Of a stretch of 35,817 nucleotides of DNA, positions 23,886-31,545 are shown one piece after another. The position numbers and the translations under genes were made by a program. This DNA is from a virus, in the IMG/VR virus record IMGVR_UViG_3300042934_000215, positions 1 through 35,817 of that record. One strand, given 5' to 3'. The notes under the pieces were generated by a model. The model was not told the DNA's origin. It saw nothing but the letters and a program-made list of their open reading frames with translations, and did not search any database. Numbering within the stretch: position 1 is the first letter of the stretch; every line of letters starts with the position of its first letter.

Positions 23886-24677
23886 TTACTTGCCCCCTTT
23901 CATGCCTAAGTAGCTGGTTACAAATTTCTTGTAGTCCTGTGCCGCTCCGCATCTACAGCTATACTCGTATGCTGGCTTATTAAAAAAGGTGCTCTCTACT
24001 GCTTTGTCTGTGTATCTTATCTTTCCCAATACTTGTATTTGGTTCTTTTTCTCTAGCCATTCCATGCCAGCTATATTAGCGTCATTATTGCGGTACATGG
24101 TAACTAGGCAGCCTAATAACTTTATATCTGGGTTAATTGCCTTAGCCTCTTCTATCTGCTCTGTAATAATCTCTAACCCCTCTAACGCCCACTCGTCTAT
24201 TTTTACTGGTACTATAACCTCGTCTGTAATCTTAAGTGCAGCTATTACGTTGTACGCTATGTCTGGTGGATTATCAATAATCATATAATCGTAAAACTGT
24301 GCTATCGACTGGCTGCCCTCTACGTTTCCTGCTGGCGCATTTATCATTTTTTCGTATCCGCCTATCTGGTCGCCGTTACTTTTTCCCAGTTCCCATACAG
24401 TGCCCATAAGTGACATATTACTAGGTATTACGTCTACTCCGTATCTGCAATCCTTTATTAACTGCGTTGTATGCGTATACTCTCCTCTTAACGCCTTAGC
24501 TGCGTTGCACTCTCCTGTTCCCTCATAGCAGCTAAACGCCTTGCTTACATTTCCCTGCTTGTCGTTATCGAGTACTAACACTTTATAACCTCTCTTGCCT
24601 AACTCGTATGCCATATTGTAGCTGGTGTAGGTCTTTCCTACTCCGCCCTTAAGATTAATTATGCTTATTACTTTCAT
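23886..24677 (-). CDS. parA: ParA family ATPase
   Basis: A 263-residue Soj/ParA ATPase. Deviant Walker A KGGVGKTYTS (about 10-19), LDNDKQGNVS (Walker A' region), YMIIDNPPDIAYNVIAAL (Walker B) and EVIVPVKIDEWALEGL. No N-terminal HTH. With ParB it would partition or position DNA, suggesting an extrachromosomal phase or a role in replication. The ribosome site is GAAAGAGAGG, 8 bases upstream. Confidence 0.94.
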   Translation of the reverse strand: MKVISIINLKGGVGKTYTSYNMAYELGKRGYKVLVLDNDKQGNVSKAFSCYEGTGECNAAKALRGEYTHTTQLIKDCRYGVDVIPSNMSLMGTVWELGKSNGDQIGGYEKMINAPAGNVEGSQSIAQFYDYMIIDNPPDIAYNVIAALKITDEVIVPVKIDEWALEGLEIITEQIEEAKAINPDIKLLGCLVTMYRNNDANIAGMEWLEKKNQIQVLGKIRYTDKAVESTFFNKPAYEYSCRCGAAQDYKKFVTSYLGMKGGK

Positions 24678-24723
24678 TCTTAACGCCTCTCTTTCGCTCC
24701 GTTGAGCCTAGCTTATTTTTTGG

Positions 24724-25197
24724 TTACTGTATGCCTATAATGTTTGTTTCTCCTACGCAAGCTAAATAGCTTAGTGCCTTTCTTACTCTTGCTGCGTCCG
24801 TATGTTGGTCTACAAGTACCGTATGTGGTATGTCCCTGCGCCCGTCCATGCGCTTTTCTAAATCCTGCAAAATGATTAGCTTAACCTTGTTTTGTATCCT
24901 CATGTCTTTTATTTCTCTTTGCAGTAGGTCTATGTACTGTCTGTCTGCTACTATCGGTATACCTAGCTCTGCTGCCAGCTCAATAACTGCCGTTGTTTTT
25001 CCTGTCTTTCTTTCCAGCGCGTATATAATGCTGTCTGCGCCTCGTGCCCCGTCTAAGTTAAGCTCTCTAAAATCATTCTTAAGCAACTCGTATAGCTCAT
25101 GCTCTGTCTTTCTTATCCCTCTGCCTCTTATCCTGCTTATCTCGTCTAGCGCCGCCTTGCCCTCTTCCGTTATGTACTGTTTGTTTTTTGTTAACAC
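24724..25197 (-). CDS. P-loop-like hypothetical protein
   Basis: A 157-residue protein with ERKTGKTTAVIELAAELGIPIV (split here: GKTT followed by a hydrophobic helix and strand), which looks like a P-loop lacking the first canonical Gly, and LIILQDLEKRMDGRRDIPHTVLVDQ as a possible Walker B. N-terminus basic and helical. It resembles small phage ATPases beside ParA. Start GTG with GCGAGG 8 bases before. Function uncertain. Confidence 0.65.
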   Translation of the reverse strand: MLTKNKQYITEEGKAALDEISRIRGRGIRKTEHELYELLKNDFRELNLDGARGADSIIYALERKTGKTTAVIELAAELGIPIVADRQYIDLLQREIKDMRIQNKVKLIILQDLEKRMDGRRDIPHTVLVDQHTDAARVRKALSYLACVGETNIIGIQ

Positions 25198-25217
25198 TCT
25201 TAACGCCTCGCTTTCTC

Positions 25218-25418
25218 TTAGTGTCTATACCATTCTGGCTTTTCTCTGCTACATTCTGTTTTTGTAACTGTCTTTTGTTCTAAGCACTTTTCGCAAAAAT
25301 AAGTATCGTGTCTATTCCAGTCTGTATTGTATCCTCTGCTTTCTTGGCTATATGCCGTGTTTATATGTACCCACTTATGCTCGTGTTGTACTGCGCTGCC
25401 TGTTGTCGGTGCTCCCAT
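25218..25418 (-). CDS. Small His/Cys zinc-binding-like protein
   Basis: A 66-residue protein with HEHKWVHI in the first half and FCEKCLEQKTVTKTEC in the second, giving a possible zinc site. The start ATG follows GAAAGCGAGG. It lies between the nuclease and the P-loop protein. No family recognised. Confidence 0.6.
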   Translation of the reverse strand: MGAPTTGSAVQHEHKWVHINTAYSQESRGYNTDWNRHDTYFCEKCLEQKTVTKTECSREKPEWYRH

Positions 25419-25439
25419 TCTTAAAACCTCGCTTTCTCT

Positions 25440-25883
25440 TTACTCTGTTGCTGGCTGGAATACTTCGCGGTGTATGTATCCTGCTGCCGTTTCCGCTGCC
25501 TCTTTCAAAGTTCCCAGTCCTAAGTAATTTATTAGCTGCTCTGCTGCCTCTTCCCAGCCATAGCATACAATAGCTAAGTAACCCTGCTTATTAAGCTCTG
25601 CTATCCATTCTTTCTGCTTTTCCGTTGTTTTGTTCTTCCCTACCTTAAGCTCAATGTATAGCCCATGGTATCCGCCTCTTGCTACTGGTAAGTGTAAGTC
25701 TGGTACTCCTGCTTTTACTCCTTGCCTGTATAGCTTTACTGCTGTGCCTTTGTCTCGCTTTCCGCCGTTTGGTATGTGATACAGTAGCTTAAGCTCTGGG
25801 TATCTTCCTAGCTGGTACTGTATCCGCTCGAAAAGCATTTCTTGTGCCTCGTCCTCGTTTCCTGTTAATAATCTCTGCCTCAT
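25440..25883 (-). CDS. VRR-NUC domain nuclease
   Basis: A 147-residue nuclease of the PD-(D/E)XK superfamily. YHIPNGGKRDKGTAVKLYRQ, then GVKAGVPDLHLPVARG and LYIELKVGKNKTTEKQKEW give the VRR-NUC signature, with PD and ExK as metal ligands. These proteins are frequent in phage replication modules and resolve structured DNA. It follows the small membrane peptide and HUH gene. Confidence 0.92.
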   Translation of the reverse strand: MRQRLLTGNEDEAQEMLFERIQYQLGRYPELKLLYHIPNGGKRDKGTAVKLYRQGVKAGVPDLHLPVARGGYHGLYIELKVGKNKTTEKQKEWIAELNKQGYLAIVCYGWEEAAEQLINYLGLGTLKEAAETAAGYIHREVFQPATE

Positions 25884-25923
25884 TGTTTGCCTTTTTCCCT
25901 TTCTGTGCCTTTCGCACGCATGT

Positions 25924-26043
25924 CTAGTGTCTCTCTTTCTCTTGGTTCTTTCCTGCGTTCCTTATTGCCATTATAGCTGCCTCTATTGCTGCTATAACCA
26001 CCAGCGCGATAATAACCAGCCCTACTGTAATTATTGCTCCCAT
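25924..26043 (-). CDS. 39-residue single-span membrane peptide
   Basis: ATG at 26043 with GAGAGGGGGC just upstream, directly after the HUH gene. Residues 4-27 are hydrophobic (IITVGLVIIALVVIAAI) and the end is basic (RNAGKNQEKERH). Five of its eight Ile codons are ATA. Function unknown; similar one-span peptides occur elsewhere in this operon. Confidence 0.6.
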   Translation of the reverse strand: MGAIITVGLVIIALVVIAAIEAAIMAIRNAGKNQEKERH

Positions 26044-26056
26044 GTCTCGCCCCCTC

Positions 26057-26809
26057 TCATTCCAGCGCTACCATTGTGTATCTAAACCAGCCGTAACCGT
26101 AATACTCTGGGCTAGCCACTCCCTTAGCCACTGTCTCTGCATCTATGTAATAGCCTTTTTCGGCTTTTGGCTCGCATCTATACCAGCTGCGCTGCGTTAC
26201 AATCTCATACTCTGGCTCTGGTCTTATTAAGTTCTTGCTACAATTCCAGCGCTTGCCTTGTAGTGCCTCGTCTGTTCCTACTGTCTTATCTGTATATTTA
26301 ATAAAATACGCTGCTAGGTCTTTATACTGCCCTGTATCGTCCAGAGGGAATACCTTAACTCTGTTGTGTCCCTCATACGCTTTGTACCATGCCTGCTGTA
26401 ATATCTTTGTATCTATCTGGTTAATGACTAAGTGATGATGCCTAGCCCCTTTTTCTCCAATCTCCATTACGTGGATATACTTAAGTACTTTCCCTACTTC
26501 CTTGTATCCCTTTCGTAACTCTCTTAAAAATATTGCTATGTCCTGCTGCATCTGCTCTTTTGTTCTTGGTGTTTCTCCCTTGCGTCTTATGTAGTCTAAT
26601 ACTACGTGGTAATCTCCATAACCATAGTTGCCATTCATTAGCAGCCTTAACTTTCTTTCTGCTGCTCTGGTGTTTACTTTCTTCTGTTCCTCTTTTGTTG
26701 GCTTTACTTTTTCTTTTCTCTTAGTACCCCTCTTGTTATACCTACTGGTGTAATAGTACTCTACCTCTTTCGTTTTTCCTGCTGTGGTAGTCCTCTTAAC
26801 ATATGGCAT
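26057..26809 (-). CDS. HUH endonuclease, putative rolling-circle replication initiator
   Basis: A 250-residue Rep-type protein. GARHHHLVINQ (His 124 and 126 of HUH) binds the metal, and LAAYFIKYT contains the YxxK nucleophile (Tyr168, Lys171). The N-terminus is basic with a YHVVLDY strand. It would nick one strand at the origin and stay bound to the 5' end. No DNA polymerase or replicative helicase is recognised, so this is the likely initiator. The 197-bp gap upstream is rich in inverted repeats. Confidence 0.85.
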   Translation of the reverse strand: MPYVKRTTTAGKTKEVEYYYTSRYNKRGTKRKEKVKPTKEEQKKVNTRAAERKLRLLMNGNYGYGDYHVVLDYIRRKGETPRTKEQMQQDIAIFLRELRKGYKEVGKVLKYIHVMEIGEKGARHHHLVINQIDTKILQQAWYKAYEGHNRVKVFPLDDTGQYKDLAAYFIKYTDKTVGTDEALQGKRWNCSKNLIRPEPEYEIVTQRSWYRCEPKAEKGYYIDAETVAKGVASPEYYGYGWFRYTMVALE

Positions 26810-27006
26810 TTATCTTAACCCCTTTGCTATGTCTCTGTCGGTTGGTTAATACTTTTATCAAGTGTTTAATGCGGGTTTGCCCCGCTATTTTCTTGACTTC
26901 TCGCCATACATGCTATATACTAAATATAGGATTTTTTAGTAGCTGTATAGCTTAGCGCTCGTGGTATTTCAGTACCACGGGCGCTTTTTCTTTCTCTCGC
27001 AAAGTG
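26810..27006. other. Inverted-repeat-rich gap, candidate replication origin
   Basis: Three inverted repeats lie within 115 bp: GCGGG-TTTGC-CCCGC (26871-26885), CTATAT-ACTAA-ATATAG (26913-26929), and GCGCTCGTGGTA paired with TACCACGGGCGC (26955-26984, one mismatch). The last has a T-run only on the plus strand, against the direction of the genes. The gap lies directly upstream of the HUH gene, as expected of a double-strand origin. Confidence 0.45.
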
Positions 27007-27243
27007 TTATAAACTTACTGCTGGCTTTCTAAGGTTTGCTATTCTGGATAAAATACCCTTGTCCCTCTTTTTCTCTTTTGCTTTCTTCTTTTCTGCTGCC
27101 TGCACTGCTGTAGGTACTTTCCCTGTAGCCTCTTGGTATCCTCTCCACATCATACGAAACAATTTAATGCTTTTTCCGTTCTTTCCGTAGTGGCTTAATT
27201 TGTTAGCCTTTGCTCTAATTACTGCTCTCTGGTATTTTCTCAT
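27007..27243 (-). CDS. Small basic hypothetical protein
   Basis: A 78-residue, strongly basic protein (KYQRAVIRAKANKLSHYGKN, EKKKAKEKKRDKGILSRI). Nucleic-acid binding is plausible from charge. SD AGAGAGGCGG sits upstream. It is the gene just before the candidate origin. Confidence 0.6.
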   Translation of the reverse strand: MRKYQRAVIRAKANKLSHYGKNGKSIKLFRMMWRGYQEATGKVPTAVQAAEKKKAKEKKRDKGILSRIANLRKPAVSL

Positions 27244-27273
27244 GTTATACCGCCTCTCTTTACTCTGTATTTG

Positions 27274-27570
27274 TTAAACTTGGCACTTGTCCTTATCCTG
27301 CCTGCGCTGCTCTGCTCTTTCTATTAGTGCCTTACGTGCTGCTCTGGCTGCTGCCTCTTCTTTTGTTATTCCATGCCTGCGCCTAATGTCTGCGTGTTCT
27401 GCCGCTGTAAGCGCTACTCTGCTGTCGTATATATCTATCAAGTGGACTTGTCCGCATTTTTGACACGTATAGTTTACGTCGTCCCTTAATACCGCATCTA
27501 TTGGGCTGTTGCAATGCAGGCACTTAAGATAGCGGCTACTTCTCCTGCCGCATAACCTTTTTACCGCCAT
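27274..27570 (-). CDS. Zinc-ribbon protein
   Basis: A 98-residue protein with LKCLHCNSPID and YTCQKCGQVH, two CxxC knuckles about 18 residues apart forming a zinc ribbon, followed by a basic, Ala/Arg-rich helix. The start overlaps the upstream gene by 35 bases with GAGGGG in front. Possibly DNA-binding; no named family. Confidence 0.65.
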   Translation of the reverse strand: MAVKRLCGRRSSRYLKCLHCNSPIDAVLRDDVNYTCQKCGQVHLIDIYDSRVALTAAEHADIRRRHGITKEEAAARAARKALIERAEQRRQDKDKCQV

Positions 27571-27958
27571 TGTTAAGCCCCTCTCTTTGTTCGTATGCCG
27601 TAAAAGCTACGCTCCTGTGCTCTACATTTCCCTTAATCCTGTCCTCTTGTGCCTGCGCTATCATGGCTGCCATTCCTAGTAGTTCCTCTGCTGCCTGCTC
27701 GCTAATAAAGTTACTGTTAACGCAGCATGTCACATAACCGCCGATAGTCATTACCATGTCGTTAAGCTCTTCGGTGTTTCTTATCCCTCTAACGCTGTCT
27801 ATCATTTTGCATAAGCATTTAAGGTTATGAGCTGCCAGCTCGCTATCTACTTCTATCTTTACCTCTGTAGCGTGCGCTCCGCTCGGTGTCTCAAAGTGGC
27901 GTACTGTAGTGCCGTTAAGTGTTCCTCTTTTCATTTCTCTAGCCTTTTGTCCTATCAT
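27536..27958 (-). CDS. Hypothetical early protein
   Basis: A 140-residue protein with a beta-strand start (TVRHFETPSGAHATEVKIEV) and helical middle (LKCLCKMIDSVRGIRNTEEL, ISEQAAEELLGMAAMIAQAQ). Strong SD AAAGGAG. Neighbours are SSB-like and zinc-ribbon proteins, so it may be part of the replication module. Function unknown. Confidence 0.65.
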   Translation of the reverse strand: MIGQKAREMKRGTLNGTTVRHFETPSGAHATEVKIEVDSELAAHNLKCLCKMIDSVRGIRNTEELNDMVMTIGGYVTCCVNSNFISEQAAEELLGMAAMIAQAQEDRIKGNVEHRSVAFTAYEQREGLNNGGKKVMRQEK

Positions 27959-27962
27959 GTCC

Positions 27963-28583
27963 TTAGCTCTCCTTTTTCGTTATATTGTTAACTGATACCT
28001 CATAGCATGTATGCTGCTCGGTAACTGTTTCTACCACTTTGTCGTTTGCGTATAAATCTATGGTTTTAGAATACTGGCGGCTCTGTAATCTACCACTTAG
28101 CTCTACAGCCGTCCCCTCTTTCCAGTCCTTTACCTCGTCCGCCTCTTCGTTCCAGCAGATGCAAGGTATATAGCAAAGGCTCTGGCGCAGCTCGTTTGGT
28201 ACTTCTACCATAATGTCTGTAATGCGTTTGCCCCTTGGCGTAGTTCTGTATGTTATACCCCTGCCTAAGATGCCGCTAAGTTGTACCTCGTTTTGCTCTT
28301 CTCCTTTAGGGCAGCTGCCTATATGCTCCGCCAGAATGTATACTAATACTTTGCCTGTCTCAAAGTTTTTTGTAGTCTGCATCTTTCCGTATACCATCAC
28401 TCTATTATTCAAAATTTCCAGTGGTGCTGTATCTGGTACAATTACTACCGCTGTGTCTGCTACTCCGCTCGGTCTTACCGTTTCTAAAATAACCTCGTAC
28501 CCGTCGAACTTAAGCCCGTTAATATTGTCTATCTGGTTAACGCTTTTTACTTGTCCTACCAGTCCTGCTGCATTGTCTAGCAT
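27963..28583 (-). CDS. OB-fold / SSB-like protein
   Basis: A 206-residue protein with two halves that look like OB folds. The second is clear: NEVQLSGILGRGITYRTT, KRITDIMVEVPNE, YIPCICWNEEADEVKDWKEG and AVELSGRLQSRQYS follow the SSB pattern. The first, GQVKSVNQIDNINGLKFDGY, is more divergent. It is distinct from the SSB at 21147 and may be a primosome-like or ssDNA annealing factor. Confidence 0.72.
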   Translation of the reverse strand: MLDNAAGLVGQVKSVNQIDNINGLKFDGYEVILETVRPSGVADTAVVIVPDTAPLEILNNRVMVYGKMQTTKNFETGKVLVYILAEHIGSCPKGEEQNEVQLSGILGRGITYRTTPRGKRITDIMVEVPNELRQSLCYIPCICWNEEADEVKDWKEGTAVELSGRLQSRQYSKTIDLYANDKVVETVTEQHTCYEVSVNNITKKES

Positions 28584-29120
28584 CTACTCTGCCCCCTCTT
28601 CGTCTAAGTCCTCTAATGTACTCATAATCTCGCCTAAGAAGTCTACCTCGTCCTCTTTTGGCTTTCCTACTGGCGTTAATGCCTCAAAATGCGGGCAGTT
28701 AGTACCGTTCCCGTGGAAGTACGCCAGCATTTCTGGTAGCGCTATGCTGTCGCCGTCCTCTTCGTAGTCGTCCAGTACTTCGCAGCCCTCTTGCAGCCCT
28801 ACACTGCTATCTTCCTTAATGTTGTAAACACATTTACTACAGCGCTGCCCGTACTTTTGTAGCTTTCTAAATTCTGTTATACCGTCTATGCGTAGCGTGT
28901 TGCTGTCGTCAAACTCGCAGGCTGTTACTGTATATCCCTGCTTTGCGTATTCTTTTTTTACTTTCTCTCTCGCGTCGTCTAGCTCGTAATCTTCGTTACC
29001 CTCTACTACTATGTAACCGTCCAGCAGTTCGCCGTTGCGGTTGTCTCTTACCGTTGTCTTAAATCCCCATAGTAAAAGCTCTTGCTTAATTCCTAAAATC
29101 ACTGGTTTATTTTGCTGCAT
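28584..29120 (-). CDS. Hypothetical Cys-containing early protein
   Basis: A 178-residue protein. N-terminal half alpha/beta (ILGIKQELLLWGFKTTV), C-terminal half with RCSKCVYNI, GCEVL and NCPHF, which may form a zinc site, and a very acidic end. SD AAGGAG. It abuts the OB-fold gene by one base. No family recognised. Confidence 0.65.
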   Translation of the reverse strand: MQQNKPVILGIKQELLLWGFKTTVRDNRNGELLDGYIVVEGNEDYELDDAREKVKKEYAKQGYTVTACEFDDSNTLRIDGITEFRKLQKYGQRCSKCVYNIKEDSSVGLQEGCEVLDDYEEDGDSIALPEMLAYFHGNGTNCPHFEALTPVGKPKEDEVDFLGEIMSTLEDLDEEGAE

Positions 29121-29416
29121 AAGCTGTTATATATCTCCTTTCTATTTTGCTGGTGTAGCGCCTCGTGACATTCCCGCCGCATAACCAGCATATTACATGG
29201 CATAACATGTGCCTCGTCATAAATAACCATGCCCGCTCTGTATCCGTCTTTCTTGTGCCCGTCCTTTGCTGCTATTGCATATAGTATAGCGTCTGCTGCG
29301 TCCCTGTTTGCTCCGTATGCTTTCTGCATATTTACTGGCTTGTCCCTTGCCCCGCAGCTGCAATGCTCGCCAGCGTCTAAACTGCTGCCGCATATACGAC
29401 ATTTATAATGGCTCAA
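29099..29416 (-). CDS. Zinc-ribbon hypothetical protein
   Basis: A 105-residue protein beginning with a zinc knuckle pair (CRICGSSLDAGEHCSCG) and continuing with a helical domain that ends CHEALHQQNRKEIYN, a His/Cys pattern. Start TTG at 29416, 7 bases after GAGAGGG. It overlaps both neighbours. Function unknown. Confidence 0.65.
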   Translation of the reverse strand: MSHYKCRICGSSLDAGEHCSCGARDKPVNMQKAYGANRDAADAILYAIAAKDGHKKDGYRAGMVIYDEAHVMPCNMLVMRRECHEALHQQNRKEIYNSLCSKINQ

Positions 29417-29649
29417 TCCTTAACCCTCTCTTTCATAAGTGACTTGTAAAACTTCGCTTTTGCTGTTATATCGTTTGTTATTCCCAGCTCTAACGCTGCT
29501 GTTAATGCCTGCTGCCTCGTCCAATTCTTAAAAGGCTGCGTCCCGTCTATCTCTGACGCTTTCCAGTATTCCTCTATAGTGTCTAATGCCTCTTGCCCCT
29601 GCTTGTCTAGCGTTAAGCCTAGCTGTACTGTTATGTATTCCTTACTCAC
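29413..29649 (-). CDS. Small hypothetical protein
   Basis: A 78-residue protein with a strand at the start (EYITVQLGLTLDKQGQEALD) and helices (WTRQQALTAALELGI, AKFYKSLMKER), a layout reminiscent of ribbon-helix-helix regulators. Start GTG at 29649 with GAGAGGGG upstream. The assignment is tentative. Confidence 0.6.
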   Translation of the reverse strand: MSKEYITVQLGLTLDKQGQEALDTIEEYWKASEIDGTQPFKNWTRQQALTAALELGITNDITAKAKFYKSLMKERVKD

Positions 29650-30187
29650 GCTGTAGCCCCTCTCTTTTGTCTGCTATCATGGCTGCCCGTGTTCTTTTCT
29701 TAATTGCGTCCTGCATAGCCATGCGCTTAATGTCGTCCTCTGTAAGTTCTCTTACGTCTATGTTCCTGTGCGGTGCGTCGCTTGGAAATATGCCTTGTTT
29801 TTGTATGAACGCCTGCATAAATGTTTCCATTTCTTCATAAAAGCAATTTCTGTAGAACTCAAATTCTAGCTCTATCTCTATCCGCTGTGCCTTTGTGCAG
29901 TAAGTCCCTATTTTTTGCCGTGTTCCCGTTGTCCTGTAATATGCTCTGCCTGTTTCCGCTCCAATAACCTTATACATACACTGCTTAAGTAGCGTAGTTT
30001 CGTGTTTTCCGCTGTAGCTAAACAAAAAGTACTCTACCTCGTCTGTTTCCAGCTCTTCCAAACTATGTAAGCCGTTCTTTTCTAGCATCTTTTGTAACAT
30101 GGCTGCTGCGGTGTCTTTTTCCCCGCCTACACCTCTCTCTGCCAGTGCTTGCAGCTTTTTAATTCGTTGTACCGTCTTTTCGTCCAC
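29642..30187 (-). CDS. DUF2786-like protein
   Basis: A 181-residue protein whose N-terminus, RIKKLQALAERGVGGEKDTAAAM then LEKNGL, matches the DUF2786 helical motif. The middle (FEFYRNCFYEEMETFMQAF) and basic C-terminus resemble phage members of that group. Start GTG at 30187 with GAAAGAGAGG upstream. Biochemical role unknown. Confidence 0.7.
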   Translation of the reverse strand: MDEKTVQRIKKLQALAERGVGGEKDTAAAMLQKMLEKNGLHSLEELETDEVEYFLFSYSGKHETTLLKQCMYKVIGAETGRAYYRTTGTRQKIGTYCTKAQRIEIELEFEFYRNCFYEEMETFMQAFIQKQGIFPSDAPHRNIDVRELTEDDIKRMAMQDAIKKRTRAAMIADKREGLQRE

Positions 30188-30191
30188 TCTT

Positions 30192-31031
30192 TTAGCCTCT
30201 CTTTCGTGTAGTTAGTTCTGCTAACGTCATTTGCTTAAAATTGTCTTGTAAATCCTCGTCTATGTCGTCTATATCCATGCAGTCGTTAAAAATATGCTGT
30301 AAGCTCTTTCCTTTCTTCCATGTATGCTCTATTTTCATTTCCGCCCTAACGTACTGGGCTGCTATCTCTGGGTATCGTTTCATGTTCTCGGCTGCGTGTC
30401 TGTCTGGCATGAACATACAAAACATGCAGCTACAGCGCCCTATATATTCGTAACATGGGTGCGGTTCTATCTGTAATTCTCTTCCCCATTCAAACATTTT
30501 CCCTTTTTCGTAATCTAGGCAATGTCTATACCAGTGACACGTAAAATCTGCTACTCTCTTTGTCTTAAGTGTTGTGCTGTGATATTCCAGTTCTGGCAGC
30601 TTTGCTCTTCCTGCGCTTTCGTCCCTGCGCTCGCCAGATAAAAATAAGCACTTTGTACCCAGCTCCGCTCTGTGCTGCCGTATCCACTTATCAGTTACCG
30701 CAGTCTTAAGATATGCCGTACACCATCTATTTTTCATGTCTGGGAACTTAAGGCGCTCATTAAGTAGAAGTCCTAAAAATCCTCTGCTATCCTGTAGTAG
30801 TACTGGCTTAACTCCCATAAATGCGGCTACCTTATAGAAAATAGCCACGTTTTCTGGATACTCGCAGCCAGTGTCGCAGTATAGTAGGTATATCTTTTCT
30901 TTTGGAAAGTTCTTTACCGCCCAGTGTAAAACGCCCGTACTGTCTATTCCGTCGCTGTAGCTTACTATTACGCTGCTGTACTCTAAGTCGCTCTGTAAAC
31001 CCTCTGGCGGTATTATTTTTGTCCTTGCCAT
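30192..31031 (-). CDS. PAPS-reductase-family PP-loop protein
   Basis: A 279-residue PP-loop ATP pyrophosphatase-type protein. SYSDGIDSTG (26-33) is the PP-loop (SxGxDS), followed by YLLYCDTGCEYPE and WCTAYLKTAV. A Cys cluster GRCSCMFCMFMP near residue 210 could hold an Fe-S cluster. The family includes CysH and the DNA-sulfur protein DndC; phages often carry unassigned members. With no sulfur pathway partner nearby, nucleic-acid or nucleotide modification is only a suggestion. Start ATG with GAAAGAGAGG. Confidence 0.85.
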   Translation of the reverse strand: MARTKIIPPEGLQSDLEYSSVIVSYSDGIDSTGVLHWAVKNFPKEKIYLLYCDTGCEYPENVAIFYKVAAFMGVKPVLLQDSRGFLGLLLNERLKFPDMKNRWCTAYLKTAVTDKWIRQHRAELGTKCLFLSGERRDESAGRAKLPELEYHSTTLKTKRVADFTCHWYRHCLDYEKGKMFEWGRELQIEPHPCYEYIGRCSCMFCMFMPDRHAAENMKRYPEIAAQYVRAEMKIEHTWKKGKSLQHIFNDCMDIDDIDEDLQDNFKQMTLAELTTRKRG

Positions 31032-31061
31032 TCTTTCTGCCTCTCTTTCGTTGTTTTGTAA

Positions 31062-31133
31062 TGCGCCCTGCGGTAGTCGAAACCGCTCGCGCAGCTTATA
31101 AGGCTGCCGCTCTAACCGTTGAGCTAAGGGCGC
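31062..31133 (-). tRNA. tRNA-Ile with anticodon UAU
   Basis: A complete cloverleaf can be folded. Acceptor GCGCCCT/AGGGCGC, D stem GCTC/GAGC with loop AACGGTTA, anticodon stem GCAGC/GCTGC with loop CTTATAA, 4-base variable loop, T stem GCGGT/ACCGC with loop TTCGACT, discriminator A. The anticodon 34-36 is UAU, reading AUA. CCA is not encoded. It lies in the early operon between two genes. Confidence 0.9.
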
Positions 31134-31138
31134 TCATA

Positions 31139-31327
31139 TTAGTACTTTCCGTTAGGGTTTTTCTCGCTATGGCTTATGTACTGATACTTTCCGCCGCCTA
31201 CCTCGTAAAACTCGTATATCCTGCCGTCTTTTGTAATTCTTCCTATGTATGTACCGCTTGGCGTTTTGTTATGTGGTGCGCTCCATGCGTTCTCCCATGC
31301 TGCCTGTAGCGTCTTTTCGTCCCTCAT
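31139..31327 (-). CDS. Small hypothetical protein upstream of the tRNA
   Basis: A 62-residue protein with TLQAAWENAWSAP and a beta-rich second half (YIGRITKDGRIYEFYEVGGG). The ATG overlaps the previous stop as ATGA. It ends 5 bases before the tRNA. Function unknown. Confidence 0.6.
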   Translation of the reverse strand: MRDEKTLQAAWENAWSAPHNKTPSGTYIGRITKDGRIYEFYEVGGGKYQYISHSEKNPNGKY

Positions 31328-31545
31328 GCTGTAGCTCGCTCCCTTAGCTCTGCTATCTCTTCCTCTATGTTCTTCCCGCTGTATGTAGCTAACATAGGCT
31401 CGCTAATGTGATACGTCCATATGCTACTAAGTTTTACTGCCGTTCCTATTGGTAGGCGGCTAGTCTGTAGCCCTGTCCTTATAAATTGTGGGGATACTCC
31501 CAAAATGGCTGCCGCCTCTTTTACTGATATTCTGTGATTATTCAT
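31324..31545 (-). CDS. Excisionase-like helix-turn-helix protein
   Basis: A 73-residue protein with HRISVKEAAAILGVSPQFI, the winged-helix/MerR-like DNA-binding motif of phage excisionases and small regulators. The acidic C-terminal helix is EEEIAELRERATA. Size fits Xis, which would direct excision with the integrase. Placement in the early operon also fits, though a regulator role cannot be excluded. Confidence 0.72.
   Translation of the reverse strand: MNNHRISVKEAAAILGVSPQFIRTGLQTSRLPIGTAVKLSSIWTYHISEPMLATYSGKNIEEEIAELRERATA

Noticed and set aside
26955-26984. Terminator for the leftward operon
   Set aside because: The T-run lies on the plus strand, the wrong side for leftward transcription; kept instead as part of the candidate origin.
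31062-31133. tRNA as attachment site
   Set aside because: No second copy of its 3' end occurs near either prophage end; the rpsI repeat explains integration.
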